Shown: positions 1 through 11,459, numbered from the stretch's first letter. The stretch is 64,000 nt of DNA from Symbiodinium natans (GCA_905221605.1 CAJNDS010002200.1:421287-485286), one strand, 5' to 3'. Made by a program: numbers and translations. The notes: generated by a model not told the origin, from the sequence alone.

Positions 1-601
1 GGGGTTTGGGGTTTGGGGCCCTATAACAATTAGATTTCTACGGGTGATTAAGGCTATGGAGAGACTAGGACCCATGGAAATTGAGGTTTTATGTACTATT
101 TGCTTAAGAACCCCAAAAGAAAAACTATATTCCCCTTAATAAGGAAGAACATGTTTTTTTTTTTTTAATTTTGTTGGGGTTCTTAAGCAATTAGTAGATA
201 TACTGAATCCCAAGAAACGAAGTGGCAACCCGCTCTTGACGAGGCCCAGCCTGAGATATTGGCTTGCGAAGCTTTCTTGCTGGAAGCCGTTGGAGGACAA
301 CACTGTTTCTGCTTACTTGGAGGTTCATGGGTACTTGTAACTCCTATTATATGTCTACTCATCACCTACTTAGAGGACTTAGGGGGCATATAAGTACAGT
401 TATAGTTGCGGTTCGAAGTACCCTGAGCCGCCAAGTACTTTACATACTATAAGATGGCAACGTATAGTAAACAATGGAAATAAGATAGTATGGCCCGGTA
501 TAGTATACAATGTAAATGTCTCATTCGCACGTACTTTGCGACCCAGGCACAAAATGTCAATGCAAAGGCTCATCACGGGGGATACGATGATGAAGGTGTA
601 C

Positions 602-704
602 CTTAGTTGCGTGGCACCTATGGGGAACTAAAGGTCAACCTTTGGGATTACATGGGGCTTATATTACCCCAAAAAAGTCAAAGGTTACCTACTCAACTAC
701 TAAG
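602..704. mobile_element. Inverted-repeat element, family H, diverged copy
   Basis: Aligns with 36735-36837 and 42054-42156 along its length, including the AAAGGTTACCTACTC block. Confidence 0.75.
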
Positions 705-879
705 GAACTGCAGCGGTAAGCCACTGTTTGCCTGCTTGGCCAGCAACTCTTTCCCTTGGTAGCCCAGTAACCATCTTAACAAAAGGGTTTAGGGTTTAGG
801 GTTTAGGGTTTAGGGTTTAGGGTTTCAGGAACCTTGCAGCAGCAAAAGGGAAAAAAAGGGCACCACGAAGCTACCAAGC

Positions 880-3800
880 TTCGAAGATGGCCCCGGACGT
901 AGTCCGTGAAGGCTTCCCGACTGCCGTACCATCCCTCAATCGCCTGGAGGACAAACTCCTTGGTAACCCCGTCACGGTTTAGGGTTTAGGGTTTAGGGTT
1001 TAGGGTTTAGGGTTTAGGGTTTAGGGTTTAGGGTTTAGGGTTTAGGGTTTAGGGTTTAGGGTTTAGGGTTTAGGGTTTAGGGTTTAGGGTTTAGGGTTTA
1101 GGGTTTAGGGCGCCCTTTTTCGGGTTGGTTATTTTATAAGGGAACCTTGAACCCCCCAAAAAAGGGAAAGGGGTACCACTGGGCTACGCAGGCTCCCTGT
1201 CAAACTCCTTCGCGCACTCAGCCTTGTCAACATCGAAGTTATCCAGTGATTCAAACAGCTCCTGCTTGGCCAGCAGGTTTCTTCGAAGGCTGTGCACCAG
1301 TACTACAAATGGTACAGTGGCCGGCAAGGCCATGAATCTCGGAAGTGTAGCATCAACCATGAGAAGCAGGATGTACACCTGGGTAGCCCAGTAACCATAT
1401 GATGATAAGGGCGCCCTTTGTTGAGTTGGTTACTTTATAAGGGAACCTTGAACCACAAAATGGAAAAAAAGGGCCTTAACCCGAAACCCCAAACCCTATA
1501 AACCCCATAAACCCTATAAACCCTACACCCTAAACCCTAAACCAAGAAACAATCATGATGATGAGTTGGCCGAACCAAAGCATCGCCACCCCGAACTCGA
1601 AGAACAAGGGCGCGAGGGTGATCTTGCCTTTCGGATTTACAGGGTTTAGGGTTTAGGGTTTAGGACTTAGGACTTAGGGCTGTAGGCCAGCCTTTCGGAT
1701 TTACAAATCGATAGGCCGCGATCTCGAAGATGCACCAGAGCCGTGACCTGCTCCGCATTTGTGTGTTGTGTTTTGTCTTGGCTGCTCTTAGCAGGGAAGC
1801 TCTAATTTAATTTTTAGCTGCCTTCTTAAGAAGCCCAATAAACCCAAAAAGGCTAAAGATGTAAAGATACAGTAAAGCACCACAAAGTCGTGTGTGTGTG
1901 TGTGTGTGAAGGTGTGTTGCGTGTGTGTTGTGCCATGGAAGACACATCCCGCGCTGCCGCGCGCACATGTGGATAGTTCTCTAACTTACGGTCCCTTTAG
2001 GGGTTCCCTGAAACGGGCCCATAAATTGGAGAACAACACACAAAATCTGCTGTAGTCTCCACAGTTGGTAGTGGAACTCGCCTTTGGTAATGTCAACTGT
2101 CAACAGTTTGGGGTTTAGGGTTTAGGGTTTAGGGTTTAGGGTTTAGGGTTGAGGGTTCCCTAGCTTGACATCAACTGCTGAAACTACCCTTAACCCACAG
2201 GTGCCCATGTGGCCATCAGGCTGCTACATGGGAAAGCCCTTTGTAAGGCCCAAGTGCATGCTATATAGCCCCCTAAACCCTAAACCCTAAACCCTAAACC
2301 CTAAACCCTAAACCCTAAACCCTAAACCGCAAACCCTTAAACCCTAAAACCCTAAACCCCAAATCCCTTACCCCCCAGCACTCTGTAGGTATATGGACTC
2401 TTACGGCCAAGGCTCTTTTGAAGAAGTCTTCTGCTTGGAGGTTCATGGTACTTACTCCCTGTACTTGTAACTGTACTTTTAAACATATTGGGGCACTTAA
2501 GGGGCCTGTAAGTGGGTTCAAAGTGCCCCTAAACCCTAAACCCTAAACCCTAAACCCGAAACCCTAAACCCTAAACCCTAAACCCCTAAACCCTATTGGT
2601 TCATAAGTACCATGCACCCTCCAAGTGATTTCCGCAGGCCGAGCCGCAAGTATGGCTTGGACCAGAGAATGCGGAGCTCCTTGGAGACCTGAGCTAAGAA
2701 GGCTTTAGGTTTAGGGTTTAGGGTTTAGGGTTCAGGGTGTAGGGTTTAGGGTTTAGGGTTTAGGGTTAAGGCTAGCTTGGTAGCCCTAACCATATTATCA
2801 TAAGGTGGGGGGTTGGCTACCATATAAGGGAACCTAGAACCCAAAAAAGGAAAGCAAAAAGCTGTCACTACGCGACCCAGCATGTAGCGTCTCTTGTCTG
2901 AGACACGGCGACAAGTGCCCCTAAACCCTAAACCCTAAACCCTAACCCTTAAACCCTACACCCTAACCCTAAAACCTTCTGCCCCAAAAATCCACCACCA
3001 AAACACCCCTCGCCAAGAGACCGCCAAGCATCCACCCAGACCTGAACAGTTTAAGAGGGTTCACCTTGTGGGATGCTCCCCCGTTAGATAGGGTTTAGGG
3101 TTTAGGGTTCAGGGTTCAGGGTTCAGGCTTCAGGGTTCAAGGTTCAGGGTTCAGGGTTTAGGGTTTAGGGTTTAGGGCTTAAGGATTGTTAGCATAAGGG
3201 GAACATCCCAAGGTGGCCCGCTTCTCAGCTTCTACAATCCCTGCGCAGCCAACGAACCTACGAGGCTCACACAGTACACTTCGGTACGTAGCGTTCCGGC
3301 ATCTACTAGTTGCCTAAACCCTAAACTCTAAACCCTAAACCCTAAACCCTAAACCCTAAACCCTGGGGTTCCTAAGCAATGAGTAGGCATGGAAGCGGTT
3401 TTTGGGAGTCCAAGAGCAAGTCAAAAGCAGAGAACGTAAACTTTGAATGGTCCACAGTGGACCTAACCCTAAACCCTAAACCCTAAACCCTAAACCCCCA
3501 TGTACCTATACAGTGTACCTTTTCGGCCCAAGAAAATACCATACAGGTACATGGACCCTCTGGGGGAATCTTGCCCTTATGTTGATTTACGATCTGGCGA
3601 AGTGCCAGAAAGAAACGCTCAGTGTGCGATAGGAGTGAGATACACATGCAACAGTACTACTAACAACATCGTAAACGAGGCCGGCCCATGAAAAACATCA
3701 TTGTTGTCTTCATCAGGACCTGCCCCCAAAAGGCTTCAATAATTCTCAGTCTTCTCATCAAGTAGCGGGGGCGTTTGTTTTTTTCCAAGCAGGCCACCCG

Positions 3801-6800
3801 CCCACACATCCCTCATGTCCTGCAAGCCAAGTCACCATAAATGCCACGCTCCATCAAGTCCTCATCCACTTGGTTAATGCCTCGCAGAAACCCTAACCCC
3901 GAAACCCTACACCCTGTTCTGGTGTTCTGGGTCTGCAAAGCTTGTGGAGCCTCAAGCCCTCCCTAAAACCCAACGGCAAAAGCCACGCCCCAAAATGCGA
4001 AATCTTGAGCCCTATTACCCTCAGGGTACGTACCAAAATTGAGTACCCCTGTTGTACCAAAAACAAAATATAGAATTCCCTTATAAGGGAACCCCCCCCC
4101 CCCCCCCCCCAGAAAAACAAGTAGCCCTTTTGCTTGGAAACCCCCCATACTTATATACGTGGGCCCTAACAAGTTGTCCATATACAACCCTAAACCCTAA
4201 ACCCTAAACCCTTAAACCTTAAATCCGAAACCCTAAACCCTATATAAAAGGGTCTAAACAAGGTGTCCATACGCCGAGTTTGAGATCAGAAGGCGAGGCA
4301 CTGACAATGTCCAGGAAACAGTCTTTGGCACCCCCGGGAGCTGCAATGGCTGTGAGAACCGGCATGAGGTTTGCCAGGAACACGCCCCAAGCTCCTGTTA
4401 GGGTTTAGGGTTTAGGGTTTAGAGTTTAGGGTTTAGGGTTTCGGGGGTTTCCGAAGATGAGGGACTCCGAATATCAACCTCCAAATAGTAGGATGCCCTT
4501 GTATACACTACTTGAAGGTCGTGGTACTTATTAACCAATTACAACTGTACTTGTAACCGTACCTATAACCGTATTAGGGCACTTCAGGGGGTTATCAGTG
4601 GTTTACAAGTACAGTTATAAAATTGGTTGATTCGTACCATGAACCTCCAAGTAAGGACCCCAAGAAGGTAAAAACCTAATTTGCCAGAGACGTGCCTTCC
4701 AGATCGGCCTCTCTTTGCTGAAGAAGCCCAACAAAAAAGAAAATACATCCATAATCCCCTTGTTACCCTTACAGGGAAGAACGTTCTCATTTTTGTTTTT
4801 AGGCGGGGGGTTCTTAGGCAGCAGAAACAGCGCTCCCCCTCGAGCAATCGTGAAGTTTTCCACTGTGGATCCCAGCGCCCTATTTCATGCTCACTGCCGC
4901 TCAATGCCAGGTCGAGCTTCCCTAAACCCTGAACCCTAAACCCTAAACCCTCAACCCTGAACCCTAAACCTAAACTCTAAGCCGCCCGTCGCCCGCCAGA
5001 ACCCCACCCCGAGCTCCAACAGGGAAGACGTAGGTGTCGCCTTCGAAAACCGCCTTGGCTCAAACTTTCGGACGCGTGGGGGGGGGGGGGGGGGGGGATT
5101 CTTCAAGGGTGCCCATGCCCAGAGATCCTGCATCCTCTGCTAGGGTTTAGGGTTTAGGGTTTAGGGTTCAGGGTTCAGGGTTCAGGGTTTAGGGTTTAGG
5201 GTTTAGGGTTTAGGGTTAGGGTTTAGGGCTTAGGGTGTTTTCCTTGGTGTTTGAAACCGGCAGTTATGGGCATGGAGGCCGTCTCATGAAGACTTCAAGG
5301 AGACTGCTTGGAGGTTCATGGGTACTTGTAACCCCAATTACCTTGGGGACGAAATGAACCTTAAAAGGGCTTATGGTCCATATTACCTTACGATAGTGTC
5401 CATGAATTGCTTGAAAATCATAGGTATTCTTGGTTGTTCCACTGTTTTTTCAGATCCATTCTTCAACAACATCGGTAAAACCAACGTTTCAAAAAAAAAC
5501 ACATGGTTTTCAAACCATGTGGCTGGGAGCACGAAATGCGCTGATAACATTGGTTTTACCCATGTTTTTTGAAGGATGGAGCCGAAAAAACATCGGCAAA
5601 ACCAACGTTTTCAAAAAACTCCATGGTCCTCAATCCATGTGGCTGGGAGCACGACGTTCATGGATAACATTGGGTTTACCAATGTTTTTGAAGGATGGAA
5701 CTGGAAAAACATCGGTAAAACATATGTTTTCCAAAAACTCCATGGTTTTCAATCCATGTGGCTGGGAGCACGACATTCATGGATAACATTGGGTTTACCA
5801 ATGTTTTTGAAGGATGGAACTGGAAAAACATCGGTAAAACATATGTTTTCCATGAATTTCGTGGTCTAATCCTCATGCTTTGAAACCATGGGCTTTTTGG
5901 AAAACATTGGTTTTACCGATGCTTTTGAAGTATGGAGCTGAAAAAACCGAGAAAGAGTACCAACCCCCCCCCCCCCCCCCTCCTCCCCCCCCCCCCCCCC
6001 CCCATGATCAATCACGTCCCAAGACGCAAGACATGACATCTATCCAAAAAACTATACCTTAGCTAAGATATCTCAAGCAATCGTCCCCCAATAAGCAAAA
6101 CCTAATCTCTATACTAAACACTGTACCCTTAGCAACATATCTTAAGCCATCACGCCCCCAGAAGCAAAACACAACATCTATCCCTGGGGTTCACAATTAT
6201 TTTGCAGGGATTCACATATCTTTTTACAGGAGTCCCATTGGTTCCGACTAATTTTAATAAGACTCCGTCTCATTTTAATAGGAATCCTATGAATCAGAAC
6301 CGGGTTCGTTCTAATGAGCTCAGGGTTCCTATTTATTTTGCTTCCTACTAACTTTTGTTCGGTTCCGATAAATTTGAATAGGGTTCCTATGAATTCAATA
6401 GAGGAGGCTGATTTTTTCATAGGATTCCAATAAGGTTTCACAGGGTTCCTAATTATTTTCATCAGGCCCCTACTAATTTAACCAGGATTCTTATTGATGC
6501 CACTGGGATTCGCGTTAATTCTTATAGGGTTCTGATTACTGAAATTTTAAAGGATTCCTAACCCGGGTTCTGTTTAATTTGTTAAGGATTCCTATTCATT
6601 TTGATAGGCTTCCTTCCTATTAACTTTTATCCGGTTCCGATAATTCAATAGAGGATTCTGATTCATTTTCATAGGATTCCAATAAAGATTCATAGGGTTC
6701 CTAATGGTTTTAATAAGGCTCCTACTAATGTCATAAGATAACTAAAGATTTTAATAGGGTTCTTTTCATGTTTATTTTTCTAAAGGTTCAGATTATTCCT

Positions 6801-8455
6801 AATAGGAGTCCGATTGGCTCCTATTAATTTTAGTAGGGTTCCTCTTCAGTTCAATAGGATGCCGATTAATTATGCTAAGATTCTCATTACTGTGTGAGGG
6901 GCCTCCAATTCATTTTAAGAGGCTTCCTATTGACTTTATGGATTCTATCACTTTTAAGATGGCTTCCTATGGATTTAAATAGAGGACTCCTATTGTTGTT
7001 TCTAGGATTCCAATACAGTTGTCTAATTTATTTTCGTAAGGCTCCTACAAATTTAACAAGATTCCTATCAACTTAAAAAGGTTCTTGTTCATTCGAATAA
7101 GGTTCCTATCGCATTTAGTAGTATTGCGGGTTCTCATTCATTCTAAAGGGTTTCCTATTCATTGACTAAGATTCCTATAAAAAAACACAATCCTATGAAC
7201 CCTATTAATGAAATTTGATAGGAACCCTATTCGAATGAATAGGATCCTCTTGAAATTCACAGCAGATTGTTCAGGTCACTTCTGCCGGAATTGTCCCCCC
7301 CCCCCCCCCACTAAAAAACGACCGCGCGTTGCGGAATCTTGGGGAGAGATAGGGAGAAATACAAAACATTCGTTGAATTCAGGCCAAAAAGGGTAGGTAC
7401 ATGGGGGGTGGGGGGGGGGGGTAGCATGACAATATTATTAATATTATATATATATATATTTATTTATTTATTTACATATATATATATATGTATCTATTAA
7501 TTTATTTACCTTATACCCTACATATGTATATACAGAAAAAAACATAAATGCCACATAGGTGTATGGGCCCTTAGGATGCCCTTAGGTCTGCTTCTACCCA
7601 AGGCGCGGTGAACTTCATGTGGAGCGGGAGCACGTCGCAGAACACCAGCGTCTCCACGAGAACGAGGCCCAGGAACCTGGGCAGGTTCAGTAGCCATATG
7701 ATCATGAGGGTCCCGTTTTTTGGGGTTTAGGGTTTAGGGTTTAGGGTTTAGGGATAAGGGTTTAAGAGTTATAAGGTTTAGGGTTTAGGGTTTAGGGTAC
7801 CCTTTTTGGGGTTGGCTACTATAACTGTCATGGGACCTCGAATCCAAGAAAGCGCCCTTATAACCCCCAAACCCTATATAAGCCCCCTGCACCACTGAGT
7901 GCCAAAAGGGTACCACTGGGCCAGCAAGCCTAAGCCTAAACCCACTAAACCCTAAACCCTAAACCCTAAACCCTAAACCCTAATCCCTAAACCCTACCAA
8001 GGAACCAGCTGAGCACGAGCCGGTGCCATCCACACTGCAGACTCAAAGCCAAGAACTTCCAGAGCCAACTGGTTCGCCATGTGTGCGATAAAAACCTGGG
8101 TTGGCCCCTTAAAAAGCCTGATTCGGGTTTAGGGTTTAGGGTTTAGGGTTTAGGGTTTAGGGTTTAGGGTTTAGGGTTTAGGGTTTAGGGGTTTAGGGGT
8201 TTAGGGGTTTAGGGGTTTAGGGGTTTAGGGTTTAGGGCTAAGGGTGAGGATCCTCTTATGACACCCAACAAGAAGGGGAAAATATAAAAACAAAATTCCA
8301 AAGGGCCTACCCGGAGACATATCAAACGACTCCACTAAGAAGGGGGAAACAAAAAGAAAAAAACATCCCAAGCGCCTACCCGGAAACATGTCAAACGACT
8401 CCACCTGCCTGGAGCGCTCCCACATCGCCGCCCGATTTTCTGCGGACAGGTCCAT
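880..8455 (-). CDS. TIR-like multi-pass membrane protein, 11 exons, partial at both ends
   Basis: Exons in transcript order (plus coordinates): 8455-8388, 8095-8006, 7676-7598, 5040-4983, 4394-4302, 3880-3836, 2702-2648, 1747-1692, 1627-1551, 1378-1208, 958-880. Reading phase is kept at all ten junctions. The protein runs SFDM-FLSHTW, a hydrophobic stretch, CFLDIVSINQVDEDLMERGI, SKELRILWSKPYLSRLWCIF, EIAAYRFVNPKG, two hydrophobic segments, then CAKEFVLQAIEGWYGSREAF. The FLSH, LWSxxYLSRLWC and EIAAY blocks resemble TIR-domain boxes; a fold of this kind with inserted membrane helices is known to me as a large unnamed dinoflagellate family. Donors are GT except GC at 4982, 2647 and 1691 and GA at 1207. 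Uncertain points: exon 4 may start at 5064; exon 6 may use a GC donor after 3824, adding YGDLA-like residues; ATG at 8455 may not be the true start; a further exon (ELLAKQANSGLPL) may begin at 754. Function is not known; signalling at a membrane is a guess. Confidence 0.75.
959..1207 (-). other. 249-nt GA-AG intron carrying a large telomeric array
   Basis: AAGGAGTTTG occurs at both borders on the coding strand; cutting after AAG at each copy gives a GA donor and AG acceptor and joins AECAK to EFVLQAIEGW in phase 0. The intron contains the 976-1110 heptamer array. Confidence 0.65.
976..1110 (+). repeat. TTTAGGG array, about 19 copies
   Basis: Near-perfect heptamers. Lies in the 959-1207 intron of the TIR-like gene, so on the transcribed strand it reads CCCTAAA. 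Confidence 0.95.
1628..1691 (-). other. 64-nt GC-AG intron made of a telomeric core between perfect 16-bp direct repeats
   Basis: Copies of GCCTTTCGGATTTACA lie at 1626-1641 and 1690-1705. The 48 bp between them are TTTAGGG-type sequence. On the coding strand the intron begins AAAG|GCTGG and ends GAAAG|GCAAG. Removing 64 nt (not a multiple of three) joins AAYRFVNPKG to KITLAPLFF, in the order expected for the family. Confidence 0.75.
1778..1887 (+). mobile_element. MITE-like family C, copy 1
   Basis: Shares GGCTGCTCTTAGCAGGG, TTTTTAGCTGCCTTCTTAAG and TAAAGTTACAGTAAAGCACC blocks with copies at 11351, 26131 and 59396. In an intron of the TIR-like gene. Confidence 0.8.
4509..4653. mobile_element. 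Inverted-repeat element, family B (GGAGGTTCATGGTACTTAT ends)
   Basis: Long terminal inverted repeats starting ACTTGxAGGT. Other copies: 314-437, 2433-2528 (truncated), 23901-24047, 25381-25490 (truncated), 26018-26277 (with nested insert), 47640-47748, 60296-60546, 63150-63260. No transposase seen. Confidence 0.85.
5430..5945. repeat. Tandem repeat, about 119-bp unit, about four copies, internally palindromic
   Basis: The block CATGTGGCTGGGAGCACGA recurs at about 5515, 5635 and 5754. Each unit holds ACATTGGxTTTACC and its inverse GGTAAAACC. It lies in the 5041-7597 intron of the TIR-like gene. Open frames across it are by-products. Confidence 0.85.
6180..7260. repeat. AT-rich degenerate short tandem repeat island
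   Basis: Roughly 24-30-bp units around AATAGGGTTCCTATTAAT continue for about 1.1 kb, much lower in GC than the surroundings. Inside the same large intron of the TIR-like gene. Confidence 0.75.
8305..8404 (-). repeat. Duplicated exon-end sequence, 31 bp, two copies 69 bp apart
   Basis: 8305-8335 and 8374-8404 differ at two positions and both encode VESFDM followed by a GT. The upstream copy ends exon 1 of the TIR-like gene; the other lies in the first intron. Either could be the used exon end, so alternative splicing would leave the peptide nearly unchanged. Confidence 0.7.
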
Positions 8456-8644
8456 GGGAGAGCAACCTTGAGGACGACATGAACCCCCTAAATTGGAGGG
8501 TTATTATAAATAAATATATATATAATATACAAATATATATATATACATACCCTATACTACTATTAATTCCTAGTAAAATAGTATGGACCCTAAACCCTAA
8601 ACCCTAAACCCTAAACCCTAAACCCTAAACCCTAAACCCTCTTA

Positions 8645-8765
8645 AGGTTCCATTTGGTCTCCAAGGAGCGCCAAAGCCGACCGAAACCTCTGAGCGTCTG
8701 CTTGACGGAAACGCCTCGTAGGATGTCCAGGTCAGGAACCAAGGCGTTGCGCAAGAGCAGGCTAC
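8645..8765 (-). CDS. Exon-like island, possible N-terminal exon of the TIR-like gene
   Basis: Follows AAG at 8766-8768 on the coding strand and reads SLLLRNALVPDLDILRGVSV then KQTLRGFGRLWRSLE with no stop. It is upstream of and on the same strand as the TIR-like gene and is bounded by heptamer arrays. A second frame is also open, so the call is moderate. Confidence 0.45.
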
Positions 8766-9070
8766 CTTGGGGTTTAGGGTTTAGGGTTTAGGGTTTAGGG
8801 TTTGGGGTTTAGGGTTTAGGGCTACCTTGGGGACCAAATGGTGATTTCTCTAAATTACGGTCCTTTTTTGGGGTCCTTATTCCGTATTATCAGGCGGGCC
8901 CTCTTATTTAGGGCACCCAAAAAGGGACCATAATTTAGAGAACTGACCTACAAGGGTTTATGGGTCCATATATGCCTTAATGTAGAAATTCTTGTAGTAA
9001 TAGGGTATATGCCCCCAATTGTTTAAGGTTCCAAAAAGCCTAAAAGGAAACATGCGCGTAAAGAACCTGG

Positions 9071-9484
9071 TTGTTTCGTAGACTTTTGGAGAGTCTCTCA
9101 TTTTTTTGGGGGGGTGTTGGCTACGACCATGTTACTCTCTCCATGCCGAAAACACCGTTATTTGCAGCGCTTTTGCTCCTCTACACAACATGCTGCACCA
9201 GGATGTTCGACGTTTCTGTAACAAGATGCACTGTCACAAGGCTTATGCGAACGGTGTGTCGTCATGACGCTCGAACCACTAACAACTGCCAGCAGAAGCA
9301 ACATAAAGAACAAAAAACAAAAACGCACAAAACTGACCTTGGTGTGCATGTCGTAAAACATCGTAAACACCATGGTTTTCTGTGCTTGTTTCCATTGCGG
9401 CCTTTCACTAGAACGCCCAAAATGAAAGGAGTGACGTGTACTTCTGGGTCATATAGCTCAGATTTGTGTAGTGTCACAAGATAA
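9071..9484 (+). CDS. Unrecognised 137-codon ORF, weak
   Basis: This stretch (about 9060-9590) is free of telomeric repeats. The plus frame is open for 137 codons and an antisense frame for 71; neither shows a domain I recognise. The product would be basic and cysteine-rich (LLYTTCCTRMFDVSVTRCTV). It could be chance. Confidence 0.2.
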   Translation: MFRRLLESLSFFWGGVGYDHVTLSMPKTPLFAALLLLYTTCCTRMFDVSVTRCTVTRLMRTVCRHDARTTNNCQQKQHKEQKTKTHKTDLGVHVVKHRKHHGFLCLFPLRPFTRTPKMKGVTCTSGSYSSDLCSVTR

Positions 9485-9800
9485 CAGTTCAATTTGGCTT
9501 TGACTCCTGGAAAATGTACACAGAGACTGTGCTTGAGCAGCTAAAACCCACACGAAAACAGCGTCCGCACCTCAAAGTCGCCAGGTTTGTTAAGCGCCTG
9601 TGACCTCCTAAAAGGGTATATGGTCCATATACTATACCTTAAGAGGAATTTTAGGTAGTAATAGGGTATATGCCCCCAATTTTAACTTTCCTTTCGCCCC
9701 CTAGGGGATAAACCCTAAACCCTAAACCCTAAACCCTAAACCCTAAACCCTAAACTCTAAACCCTAAACTGATCCCCAAGGTACGTCGGGTCCTTCTTAC

Positions 9801-9900
9801 CGGCTCGGCTCCAGGGCCGACATCGGCCTGCAGAGCGTCAGGGCTGGGAGCCGGCGTAGGCGGTATGGACGTCACCTCAACCTTGGCTGCCACATTGAGC
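9801..9900 (-). CDS. Exon-like island with consensus donor GTAAGA
   Basis: After an AAG acceptor the frame reads LNVAAKVEVTSIPPTPAPSP then DALQADVGPGAEP and stops at GTAAGA. The proline/alanine-rich composition suggests a disordered linker. It is probably an upstream exon of the minus-strand TIR-like gene, though the joins to the next islands are unresolved. Confidence 0.5.
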
Positions 9901-10216
9901 CTTAAAAGGGGTTTAGGGTTTAGGGTTTAGGGTTTAGGGTTTAGGGTTTGGGGTTTAGGGTTTAGGGTTTGGGGTTTGGGGTTTGGGGTTTGGGGTTTGG
10001 GGTTTGGGGTTTAGGGTTTAGGGTTGGGGGTCCATCTACCTTAGTAGGAATTAGGGCAGTATAGGGCCTAATAGTATAGGGTATGATGGCCGCAAGGAAC
10101 ATCCATTGGCGGGTCTTTGGAGCAGCCGTTGCACGTCTCTGCTGCGCTTGCGGCCGCCCCCATGGCAGGATGGCTCCATGAAGTTGCAAGTCTACTTAGG
10201 GTTTAGGGTTTAGGGT

Positions 10217-10360
10217 TTAGGGTTCTAGCTTGTTCCAGTAGTGCTCATTCAGTAGTCCTCGGCATCTGTGCTCGCTAATCTTGTACCAGTCAGAAACTAA
10301 AGCAATACTTCTGCCCGTTGTCTTGAAAGCGGATTCTTTGATCCTTGTCAGCAGCAGAAC
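10217..10360 (-). CDS. Exon-like island SIALVSDWYKISEH
   Basis: After a TATAG acceptor the frame reads VLLLTRIKESAFKTTGRSIA then LVSDWYKISEHRCRGLLNEH and YWNKLEP, ending at a TAA formed inside the flanking heptamer array. A donor before the array is equally possible. No family recognised. Confidence 0.5.
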   Translation of the reverse strand, partial: VLLLTRIKESAFKTTGRSIALVSDWYKISEHRCRGLLNEHYWNKLEP

Positions 10361-11350
10361 CTATAACTCTCAAGCGCGCAAACGTAATCGTGCTGAAAAC
10401 CCATAAGGGTTAGTATATACTTGCACCCTAAAGGTATCTGTTGTATAGGAAAGACTTTCGGCCCGAGTATATACTTTTTAGCACCTGCAAACCCTGAACC
10501 CGAAACCCTAAAACCCTAAACCCTAAACCCTCAACCCTAATTAGGCATCTGGACCCATAGTATACACCATATATACTGTATAGGTTCATGGACAATGAGG
10601 CTCCCCGAGCCCAAAACCCTGCCTACACCGTATATAAAACCTCAACCCCAAACCCTAAACCTCGAACCCTGAACCCTAAACTCTAAACCCTGAACCCTAA
10701 ACCTCGAACCCTGAACCCGAAACCCCAAACCCTAAACCCTAAACCTCCCAATCCCCAAACCCTAAATCCTAAACTCCCCAAACCCCTGCATGGGGTTTAG
10801 ATCCTTCTCATGCTGCACTCTCCGCGGCCCTGCGAGACCGCAACCCTAAACCCTAAAACCCTAAACCCTAAACCCCAAACCCCAAACCCTAAACCCTAAA
10901 CCCTAAACCCTAAACCCTAAACCCTAAACCCTAACCCTAAACCCTAAACCCCAAACCCTAGACCCTGTCCATCCGACACAGTTATCTGCGTAGCTTTGGC
11001 TTTGAGGCGCTTGAGGATTCACCCTTGGAACTCTGAGGTTTAGGGGTTTAAGGTTAGGGTTTAGGGTTTAGGGTTTAGGGTTTAGGGTTTAGGGTTTAGG
11101 GTTTAGGGTTTAGGGTTTAGGGTTCTAGGGTTCTAGGGTTCTAGGGTTCTAGGGTTAGGGTTTAGGATTTAGGGTATAGGGTTAAGGGGTTAGGGCTTCG
11201 GGCAATTAGCCCCTCCAAAACCCCTGAAACCTAAACCCTATGGGTCCATGGTCTGGGGGTTTCAATTTTAGGCGTTCGGGGGTTTAGGGTTTGGGGTTTA
11301 GGGCTTTGGGTGCTACCTAGTGCATATTGTATATATATATATATATTCAT

Positions 11351-11459
11351 ACTTGGCTGCTCTTAGCAGGGTAGCTATAAATTTAATTTTTAGCTGCCTT
11401 CTTAAGAAACCCAATTTTTTTGGGTAAAGATGTAAAGTTACAGTAAAGCACCACAAAGA
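11351..11459 (+). mobile_element. MITE-like family C, copy 2
   Basis: Same blocks in the same order and orientation; a T run replaces part of the middle. Confidence 0.8.

Noticed and set aside
1-21. Telomeric repeats at the first base as a chromosome end
   Set aside because: Only three units of a TTTGGGG variant, and arrays of both orientations continue throughout the window, so this is interstitial sequence cut by the window.
2315-2521. ORFs containing LGFRV or TLNPKP strings, here and in many other places
   Set aside because: These peptides are direct translations of TTTAGGG and CCCTAAA repeats.
9962-10189. 75-codon minus ORF with possible exon at 10080-10190
   Set aside because: Both strands are open (RKEHPLAGLWSSRCTSLL and MEPSCHGGGRKRSRDVQRLL) and no border is convincing; left unannotated.
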